Positions 55,775-64,000 of a DNA stretch of 64,000 nt are shown here, one piece after another (the first letter of the stretch is position 1; each line of letters starts with the position of its first letter). The notes beneath the pieces were generated by a model. That model was not told the DNA's origin and made no database searches. It was given only the letters and a program-made list of their open reading frames with translations. A program made the position numbers and the translations under genes. This DNA is from Tetraselmis striata (lineage: Eukaryota; Chlorophyta; Chlorodendrophyceae; Chlorodendrales; Chlorodendraceae): contig VCJN01003586.1 of the NCBI GenBank assembly GCA_006384855.1, positions 1 to 64,000 of the forward strand. The letters are read 5' to 3'.

Positions 55775-58700
55775 ATGGCGAGTCGAAGTACGTCTAAGCT
55801 CGGCCGGGCTGTCGCGCTGCTGCTGTTCGCATTCCTCACCTCCTGCCTCATCGCAGAGTCCAGGTTACCCCCCCCCCCCCCCCCCCCCCCCCACCCCCCT
55901 CCCCGGCGCGCGCCGCCCCTTCTCCCCCGCGCGCGCCATCATCGATATTAAGTAGGAAGGACGAAAGGAGTATGCGCGCCACGGCGCGCTGTGGAAGTAG
56001 GCAATATCTACCCGTACCGCGATATCGACGCAGCGGTATCAGCGTGCCACACTAGGCGTGCCGCAGCGCGACGAACCAGGTGCGCATAGTCACTTTTTAC
56101 AGTGCTTGCCAAGTCATTGCGGGAGTGCAGTACTGCCACGATACCAGCATGCGCGTGAAGAGTCACAGCCAGGGTGTCGATAGAGTTTCGGTGTTCGTTG
56201 AGGGGGGGGGGGGGGGGGGGGGGGGGGGGTTTGTTAAGAGTAGGCGCTGTTGGGCTGTACTAGGCCCAGGTGCTCCCGCATCAGGCAGCCCAAGCCCCAG
56301 TCGTAGAATGGTCGGGCTTACGTACGGGCGGCTCGCGGGCGCGTGCCGTGTATGCGAATGTGTAGGTCTGCTTGGTCTGCTTCGCGTCCTCGACTCTGGG
56401 GCGATTTCCCCCGTCGCGCTGTCAAGGACCCCCGATAACGTGTTTGAAATCTGTCACACGCAATCAGCGCGGTTCTAGCCAGAACTAAAACCGATTGATG
56501 CCTCTTACAATGAACGTTGCCCACTTGACTGTCAGGATTTTTCAGGGTCGGGCGCTGCTCCGTGTGCCGTCCTGCGCCAGCCAGAAGCGTGGTCAGACCT
56601 ACAAACCGAGAGGCAATGGCAAGTTCAAGAAGAAGTACTCAAATCGGGATGAAGATGAGTGTGTCGAGGAGTGTATCGACGACGGGCGGGACGTGGCTGT
56701 ATGGAACGAGAGGACTGGCAGCTGCTACTGCTGGGAGGAGCGCGACGGGCAGTGGGAGCGTGACAGAAGCGGCGACGATAATGCCTTTGAGGTGGGTCAG
56801 GTCCATGAAGAGCTGGGCATGCCGGCATGTAGGTGCTGGCTGCTGGCACCCTCAGGGTGCCAGTGTGATGCACCAGTTGACATGGAAGCAACCGCCAGTC
56901 GAATGTAGTGACAACCCAGGAGCATGCCATTCTGTCTGTGTTAGTAGTCATAATGGAACGCGGGCACTGATGATGTGCTGCTTGCCACAACAATGATGTG
57001 GAGCGCAGATTGATAATTGTCAGGATGACAATACCGACAACAACAGGAGGAATGTTGAGGACAAGTCTGAAGCGGATCCATCTGAAGAGGAGAGGAGCGA
57101 GGTCCCAAGGCCTCCCCCCTCGGAGAAGGAGGAATCAGAGACATCTGAGGAGAGGTCGCGGAGTGAGGAACCACCGCGCAACGAGGCGCCGCGCAATGAG
57201 AGGAACAGCGCAGTGGAGGCGTACGAGTCCCGTGGTCCCGGCAGCTTCACGGCGCCGGACTGTGTGATTACTGAGAATACCGGCTTCTTCAAGCTCAAGT
57301 CGGGCGTCCGGATCTCTCCGCCCTCGTACGAGAACCTCGGAAACTGCTACGCCAATTGCTACAGAACCTATGCCACCATTGTATGGAAATTCGAAGAGGC
57401 GCGCTGCTACTGCTATCAAACGGCGGATGGCTGGTGGGACTGGCCGGAATGGAATGAAGTTACCCGCGATACTTCCTATGATCTGCTTCCTTGCTTTCAG
57501 CCTCCTCAGGGCGGTGAGTGGTCCCCCGTATCCGAAAATTGCCTGTGAGGTTTTGCTTCCTAGTGAAGTTGCGCCAGAGTCCCAGAGTGCAAGGTGGGCT
57601 GAGGCGGCTTGGGCTGCAGGTCAAGGAATGGTCACGAATCAGAATCAGGCTCAGGGAAACAAGTTTGCAGGCGAGTCAAAACCCGGGCTTGACGCCCCAG
57701 CCTGCCAAACCCAGTTCCTCTGTCGTGCCATGCGCCCATCTTGAGCTCAAGCTGTATGCCACGTTGCAATGCGCTGCCGGAGTGCGGTCTGAGGCCATGT
57801 GACTCATGATGCGAATAGTAGAGCTCGGTGACCTGAGACTTGATGACCCGCAGGCCAAGGCCTGGTCCCGCCGATGAACATGAATCAGGGCCAGGTACCT
57901 GGCTTCGGAGGTGCGCTTGAGCCCTTCTCACCGTCTGCGGGGCTAATACTCTGTCTTGTCGAGATGTCTGCCCGTCCCAGGGCGGACTTGCGCCGGGTGT
58001 GACGTGGCGATGCATCTTCTGCATCCGATCTGAGGCTGTCTTGCTTGCAGGCCCAGGCATTGTCCCGCCGATGAATATGAATCAGGGTCAGGCAATTGGC
58101 TTCGGAGGTGAGCTTAAGCCTGTCTTCCCCATCACCTTCCGCGCATGAACTGTCTTGTCAGGATGTCCGCCCACCCCGGGGCTGGCTCGTACTGTGTTCC
58201 ACTTTCTCGGAGCGACGCATCGTCTGAACCTGGCTGTCCAGCAGGCCCAGGCATGGTCCCGCCGATGAACACGAATCAGGGTCAGGTACCTGGCTTTGGA
58301 GGTGAGCTCAAGCCTCAGGTCTCGCGTATTCGGTGCATAGGATGTCTGCCCGTTTTTGGGGTTCAGCCGTATATGACTTGGGGCAGCATTGACTGAGAGA
58401 GGTCTGATGCTGACTGGGCTGCAGGCCAAGGCGCTGTCCCGATCTTGCCTAATCAAAATCAGGGCCAGCTCAACGGCTTTGCAGGCGAGTTCCGGCCAGC
58501 CTTGCTTGTCCGATCAGGATTCTGCCTGTCCCAGGGCCAGCTCGCGCTCAATGCCGTTTAGTGATGCATGGTCTGGATTGGGTCTGAGACAGTGTTCAAT
58601 CTGCAGGCCAAAGCGGCAACGCGGTTGGCCAAGGCAACAAATTCCAGCAGCCTGGTACGCTCAATGCCGTTTGCCCAAACCTCCACCGGGCCATCATCAG

Positions 58701-59561
58701 GGGTGTCATCTGTCTGCATGTGATACCACACCAGTGGCTGCCTAAACATTGCGCGTTTCCTGCTATCGCAGCCGCAGGCGGTATTCCGGCAATGCTGCTG
58801 AACCCTGGAGCTGCTGCGTCCCTGTCTGGCGAATGCGGCACTGCCCAATGGCCACTGGTGCAGCCCTGCCCCCTAACACTGCCTCGCACTTTCAGGAATT
58901 CATCTCTCCGTTGTAGCTCTTACCATCTGGAAAAGTCTGTCGAATATACAATATGCGCGGGTGCCAATGTCGGCCCATTTCCCTGATCCTGGACTCTTGC
59001 ATCATGCATCAAATCATGCCTTCGGTATATGAACCGCTGGGTGCTGGCTTTGGTTCAAGCCCCGACCCCCCCCCCCCCCCCCCCGCCATCCTCTGTGAGT
59101 TATCTGCGGGACGGCAGCGGCACTTGGATCTTAAGCTGCCAGCAGAATATCTCTCAGCTATTGACCCGGATAGAGCGATGTTTTGTTTATATCTTCCTTC
59201 AGACATGCTGAGGGGCTGTTGCCAACTGTGCCCCCTCAAGGAATGGAACATTAACAACGGCCAGAAGTGCACTGGTGCGGCATTGAAGACCGTCCAGCCC
59301 GGCAACCTCGCCTACGTCAACTCCGCCGCGGGATTTGCCCAGGTGCCATATGACGGCTCGGTCGCCGGGTGCCAGCTGCTCTTCAACTTCGACTACGCAG
59401 GCGTTCTGTTCAACGCAGACATCGACTTGACGCAGGGCAGCTGGATGACCTGGGACGCCAGCACCGGTGTATGCAGCCTGTATCGCGACAACCAGGCATG
59501 TCAGGGGCTGGAAACGGCCGGCGCACAGGGCCAGTTTGTGTCGCTCCGGTACTGCCCGTGA
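55775..59561 (+). CDS. Secreted mosaic protein B: signal peptide, two WSC-like Cys repeats, six exon-coded GQN repeats, novel C-terminal domain
   Basis: Proposed exons: 55,775-55,863; 56,536-56,791; 57,009-57,513; 57,620-57,670; 57,854-57,910; 58,051-58,107; 58,245-58,301; 58,425-58,484; 58,607-58,654; 58,778-58,857; 59,241-59,561. They sum to 1,581 nt and 526 residues with all phases agreeing. Exon 1 is 89 nt, as in gene A, and both proteins read AESR then FQGR.LL after the signal peptide. Two Cys repeats (VPSCASQKRG...CYCW and APDCVITENT...CYCY) flank an acidic linker. Six mini-exons encode units such as GQGLVPPMNMNQGQVPGFG and GPGMVPPMNTNQGQVPGFG. The end has GECGTAQWPL, EWNINNGQKCTG and RYCP. 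An in-frame ATG at 55,724 exists, but 55,775 matches gene A. It is likely a wall or matrix protein. Confidence 0.7.
57620..58654 (+). other. Array of six phase-1 mini-exons in gene B
   Basis: The six exons are 51, 57, 57, 57, 60 and 48 nt, all multiples of three. Each begins two bases into a Gly codon and ends one base into the next, so any can be gained, lost or skipped without shifting frame. Acceptors are CAG. Donors are GTGCGC, GTGAGC, GTGAGC and GTACGC, plus two GC donors (GCGAGT after 57,670 and 58,484). Gene A has two exons of the same type. Confidence 0.7.
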
Positions 59562-60028
59562 TCCCCTCTGCTTCCCAGGCACTCCTGACTTCCTCGCAGC
59601 CTCGTGAAACCGGCGTCCAGGCTGCCGATGTGAATGGAACGCTCAAGGATGTGTGCGCGAAAAACATGTAAATGGCCAGTTGCCAGGATGCGTCTTGGAT
59701 GGTGGCACGTATGTGCAGTGATTCCCTGTTTTTTTTCTCTGAGGGGAATTGGATTCAAAAGGTCCTGAAGGAAGCAGAAGCAACTGGACAGGCACGCAAT
59801 TAAGTCAACAGCAGTTTGAGTGCTGGCAGCTGGCTCACACACACACACAAAGTACTGTAGCGTCATTACTGTAGCAGTCACGTGGCGAGATTCATGCTGG
59901 GCTCAATACCATCCCAGGAGCTAGGGTCTTTTTGGGGTATCTGCTTGGTAGTGCATCTGCATTTAAATGTGTTTGTATGGCCATGTCATATCGTCGGCTA
60001 GTCCTCCCAGATGTCAGATCAGATATCT

Positions 60029-60088
60029 GTCAGAGCTCAGATACCTATGGATTTGCATCCATATATATACATAGGTATCTGGTCTGAC
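60029..60088. other. Imperfect hairpin of about 19 base pairs
   Basis: The left arm GTCAGAGCTCAGATACCTATG (60,029-60,049) pairs with the right arm CATAGGTATCTGGTCTGAC (60,070-60,088) with a small bulge. The loop is AT-rich. It lies about 500 bp after the stop of gene B. It may be an RNA hairpin or the remains of a small element. Confidence 0.55.
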
Positions 60089-60304
60089 ACACATCATATA
60101 AGAAAGACTGCGAGAGGCTTTACTGTAATATATTGATGTATACATAGACAATGGGAGAACTATTGGGTGTTAGTATGTGTGCTCTTTCATTTCCTCTTCG
60201 TGGAGTTGTGATCCTGGTAACAACACGTACTCGTATTATCATGCTGAAGAAAAGTAGTGAAGCGACAGCATTATCCAATGGTATATCGATATTTCCACAT
60301 TCAT

Positions 60305-60700
60305 TCACTGAATAAGCTCAAGAAGCAGCTGAGTGGCGTCGGAGGTCTGCAGCAGAGTGGGATGGACGCTGGCGGGCCTGCCTCGCACACTGCGGGATGA
60401 TTGCTTCTGCTGCGCTACTTGAAAGCGCCTGAAGCGGACAACAAATGGCAGCCCCAGTTGTTTGTTGTGAGCCCCAAAAAACAAAAGGTGAGCCGCAGAG
60501 GCGTGGACGTCACACATGTTGTGAGTTCATACCCTCAATAATGTCGGTGTGAGGTCTGACAGGCTGCTGTTGCTACCTCTTCTGCCTGCATCTTAAAAGA
60601 ATAGCGGTCTGGCACACCGTCCACCTCTACTTGCATCATCGTCATATAACACTGTGTGGGTGCCAGGCACATGGAGATGTCTTTGGATTGTGGGCAACAA
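60305..60700 (-). CDS. Possible 3' exons of an unrecognised minus-strand gene
   Basis: The minus strand at about 60,305-60,420 encodes QKQSSRSVRGRPASVHPTLL and then QTSDATQLLLELIQ and a stop, after a CGCAG acceptor-like site. At about 60,590-60,690 it encodes MQVEVDGVPDRYSFKMQAEE. Both read like real protein rather than repeats, but I cannot join them with confident splice sites and no family is recognised. A G run at 60,714 would lie just upstream. Confidence 0.25.
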
Positions 60701-61382
60701 GGGGGGAGAGCGGGGGGGGGGGGGGGGGGGGGGGCGGTGGGTTCCAAGCGGCTCCACATCAACACATAAGGAAATGTTGTCTGCCCACCATGCCGGCATG
60801 TCCTCGTCTCCCCCCTCCCTCCCCCCACCCCCCCCCCCCCTCTTTTAACAGATCTGGCTAAGTTGTATCAGTCTAATCTACTGTAACGTCGCTGATAAAA
60901 CACGTGTTGCACATTCAAGCCACAACGGTCCATAATAGACGAACTACATAATTGTTGTCACAAAGTACAGAGAATGCAATATTTTTCAAGCAATTCTCTA
61001 ATTCTTCACTCGTGTATTTTGTGTTGACACAATGATGTCCGTGACGTACCAGTAATAACATACAAGTTCTTTATCAATTTATAAAGGAACGTTGTCAGCG
61101 TATCAATGCACATTGAGCCTGCTTCATTGGAATGCCTGCGATACTAGGTCAGACTGACATGGCCTCTGTGAGCTCAACCAAGTTTAGTACGACAGTGCGC
61201 CAGACAATGCTATGCACATTTTGCCAGACCCGGGCGGGCACCATTATATTCCCAGCAGCGCGGTAGGAATAAGAAGTAAGACGGCCAATTGGCTACTTTG
61301 ATGTCGTCGGTGATGGGAGAGGTAGCGGGCTCTTGGCGGAGCTTGACTGCTGCTGCGTGCAGGCTGGCGCCAACGTCCGTGC

Positions 61383-62826
61383 TCAGTGTGGCACAACGGG
61401 ACCTTCTCCATTCCATATCGGGTAACCAAGCGTCTTGAAGTCTTTGGCGTACAGCCGAGTCACTATCGCCGCGGCACGGGGTGTGTAATGGAGCTCAACC
61501 TGTCTGCTTGACCCTGTGGAGTGTTGGGAGAACTTTACCCGAGCAGCAGCAGCGGGCGTGACGGTGGGGTCCGGAATGAATACAGGGTTGAGACTCTCCG
61601 CGCAGGTCCGCCCAGGAAGGCGGAGTAAGCAGTCGGTGCCGTTGTTGTTGTATGCGGACCAGCCGCTACTTACGAGCTTCTGGAGCCCATACCGGCGCAC
61701 GAGGCAGGGATACCAGGACGCCTGCTCCTCGAGCTTGAGCTGGTAGTTGACGCCGGAAGCGCAGGTGAGGCAGCCGGAGAGCTGGCTGCACATGTGCTTT
61801 CCTAACAAAGATCATGCAGAGTGGCCTGCGCTTCGCCTGTCGGGCCACCGCCTCCATGAACTCCTCGAATGAGGCGCTTCGCGGCAGTTTCCTACCATTC
61901 GTGTCGTACAAGTTGATGGGATGTGGCTTGCAGTTCTCGCCGCAGCCCTTGAACTTGTCCAGGAACAGCGACAGCACGCGCGCGTATGGGCTGCGTGTGA
62001 TCACGAACCGTGGCACGCTGCAATCCATCTTAGAATGCTTGAACCATCGGACCGGATCGCCCTGATTCGCCGGCACCTTATTCGTCACACCGGAGTAAAA
62101 TAATCCGCCCCAGAAGCGGTTCCCGTTCTTCTGGTGGACACAGGCTAGCGCCTCCGTACGGCTTTGCTTGCGCCGCCCGCCCGGTGGCCGAGCCACCGTA
62201 AACATGTGAGGCTCGGTACCCGGCTCCATGCTTGACTTGCCTTGGTTCTGCTTGATTCGACGCCCGTTCAGCGCCTCTTGGCATACCAGCGCTTTTTTGT
62301 TCCTCTTTGGCTTTTTTGCCCCCCGGGCAGGACGCACATGCAATTCCTCCGCCTCTGCCGGGTCGGTGCCGCCCGCATTCGCCCCAGGGATAGAATGGAC
62401 TGGCGCGTCATCACCCGCCTCTCTCGTGTCGGTTTCGTTACGTTTCGACCACGTGACAGCAGGGGCAGGCAAGCCGTCCGCATCCGCTGTGTCCGCGCCG
62501 TCATCTGTCGCCTCCGGAACGTAACTGCCATTAACACCCTTCGCCTCTGCCGCATCTGCAACCTCCTCCATCATTAACCGCCCCACGACGTGGGAGCCCG
62601 GGGCCGAAATGGCACGGCTGGCGTCACGGTCGTCACAATGCGTTGAATTTGCGTGTGTAAAGGCCGTGCAGGATAGTGCTCCCAGGAGGACGACCAGGAA
62701 GGCGAGATAGGAGGGCAGTGGAGCGGCAGAGCGTGCCCTCCTGCCTGTGCCCCAGCCAGCGCCGGTCATCACAACCCGATGGTGAAGATCCTGGCAGTCG
62801 TACGATGAGGTATGGCCTGCTTCCAC
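61383..62826 (-). CDS. Golgi-type membrane sulfotransferase (Sulfotransfer_2-like)
   Basis: The product starts with a short cytoplasmic piece, then a single hydrophobic anchor (PSYLAFLVVLLGALSCTAFT), a Ser/Ala/Asp-rich stem and a catalytic domain. HQKNGNRFWGGLFYSG would be the 5'-phosphosulfate loop. RFVITRSPYARVLSLFLDKF is the classic 3'-phosphate (R...S..R) motif. The end has SGVNYQLKLEEQASWYPCLV and YAKDFKTLGYPIW, usual near the C-terminus of this family. Such enzymes move sulfate from PAPS to glycans in the Golgi, so cell-wall polysaccharide is a likely substrate. The start at 62,826 is the first ATG; 62,769 would also keep the anchor. The reading frame changes near 61,805. Confidence 0.75.
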
Positions 62827-63375
62827 GGGGCGCGGGCAGGGAAAAGAAGGGGTAGGGTGTGGATGGGAGGGGGGTGGGGGGGGGGGGTCAAATGCTGCCG
62901 CCCCTGTGCCGCGCGAACTATCAGGAATGCTTATTTCTCTTCATCGAGCAAGCGCGCACCACGGAATACATACCGGTGCGTTACAGGGTGCAGGTGGCGT
63001 GACAGCCGGCACTACTACACCCGAAACACACGAAGGCGCCAGCCGTTGACACTGACCTGATGTCAGCGACCCTGTTGTCACCAGCTGACAGGCGGGTCAC
63101 GACAGCGGCAGGATACTGCGCTCGGTGGCGATTGCTCCGCGGGGAGGATCGAATTCGTGCGCCGAGTGCTACGCGGGCAGAGCTGATGACGCTTAACCCG
63201 TACGTGCCGTTGAACAACCGCGCGCAAGTACAGGTACATACAGCAGTCCTCCTCGTAAGTCTTGGCCTTTACATAGCGACTTTCCGTCCGTATCGCCACG
63301 TCAGCACCGGCGGCGGCGACCTCCGAGTGGAACAGAGGCGCGTTTATGGCATAAGTACAGCATCCCACTTAAGTC

Positions 63376-64000
63376 TTTGCATGTTTTTATGCTGGGTATG
63401 AGTTGGGTTTTGTCGCCTCTATAGTCGGTAAACCCACGCATAGTTTACGCCGTTGCGGCCATTGCGAGGATAACCATGAGAGAGAGTGCACATGGTGTGC
63501 TAGGACCAATGCGACGTTGCGCGTGGCGCGCGCGTCGCATGTTATGCGGTACTACCAGTAGTGTAACAAGTGCTGCACGGCCGGGCTGTGAACGGTTTGA
63601 GCGCACGGCACGCCGCCATTTGGACATAAAGAACCGTGTTTTTCTCCCATGGTCGCCGAGATACATGTCTTGGCCACCTATCCCATGCCGCGCGGCGCAT
63701 GGTTTGGAGTCTATGGTCAGCTAGCGGGCTACATGTGACATTCGCAAACTGGCCGTTCGCCCTGCAAGAAGCAGTAATATTGCAATCACGTTTTAATTCA
63801 TAACATTTCGGCGTTTTATGAGATTGGGCTGCAAATTAGTGCGATGGAAAGCCCGTGAACTGCGCTTTCAAACGCACTAATTTTTAGCCCAATCTGATAA
63901 AACGTTGAAATGTTATGGCCTGTCAAAGTTGCCCCCCCCCCCCCCTGTTCTGGTATCCCAGCCAGCCCACTCACTGTGGATGGGGGCGCATGATGGGGGC
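63376..64000. repeat. Dispersed repeat, copy 2, running off the window
   Basis: This matches 44,250-44,899 in order and orientation and ends at the window edge with GGGGGCGCATGATGGGG. It includes the foldback at 63,801-63,915 and a C run at about 63,935. The true right end may lie beyond the window. Confidence 0.6.
63801..63915. mobile_element. 115-bp foldback (MITE-like) with 43-nt arms
   Basis: The left arm 63,801-63,843 (TAACATTTCGGCGTTTTATG...) and right arm 63,873-63,915 pair over 43 positions with about five mismatches, around a 29-nt loop. It is either a small insertion or the hairpin core of the dispersed repeat. The matching place in copy 1 keeps only a decayed hairpin. Confidence 0.7.

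Overview
The window looks like nuclear DNA of a green alga or a similar protist. Three host genes have GT-AG introns and protein families typical of algae and flagellates: a giant polycystin channel, a membrane sulfotransferase, and secreted Cys-rich mosaic proteins. The rest is GC-rich DNA crowded with LINEs, small DNA transposons, hairpins and very long C or G runs. No operon, ribosome-binding site or plasmid signal is visible.

Layout. 1-2,700: no gene recognised, AT microsatellites, a tRNA-like fragment. 2,701-25,549 (minus): one very large polycystin (PKD/TRPP-type) gene. TM1 lies near 25.4 kb and TM2 to the pore and C-terminus at 4.25-2.70 kb. Between them sits an enormous extracellular loop with six copies of a repeated module, two IPT/TIG-like domains, a beta/gamma-crystallin-like motif, a possible beta-propeller, acidic and Pro/Thr linkers, several Ig-like (DUF5011/HYR-type) domains, a coiled-coil stalk and the polycystin domain. 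25.9-38.1 kb: a mobile-element zone with a plus-strand LINE-type reverse transcriptase, a diverged repeat pair, and a minus-strand LINE with an ExK-type endonuclease-like end. 38,467-42,975 (plus): secreted mosaic gene A. 43-55 kb: a second mobile-element zone with a dispersed repeat, an RNase H LINE split by a DNA transposon, tandem repeats, a 604-bp inverted-repeat element, a tRNA-like unit and a short tyrosine-recombinase element with split direct repeats. 55,775-59,561 (plus): mosaic gene B, paralogue of A. 61,383-62,826 (minus): sulfotransferase. 63.4-64.0 kb: second copy of the dispersed repeat.

The most original host content is the A/B pair. Both have an identical 89-nt signal-peptide exon, WSC-like Cys repeats (three in A, two in B), a run of 48-60-nt exons flanked by phase-1 introns that each encode one Gly/Gln/Asn-rich repeat (two in A, six in B), and a shared C-terminal Cys domain that I do not recognise. 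The cell-surface theme (polycystin ectodomain, secreted mosaics, sulfotransferase) suggests extracellular-matrix or flagellar-surface roles, but this is inference. Several long exons change frame next to short homopolymers, so either the assembly has single-base errors or the genes are starting to decay. Exon limits are read by eye and exact splice sites need transcripts.
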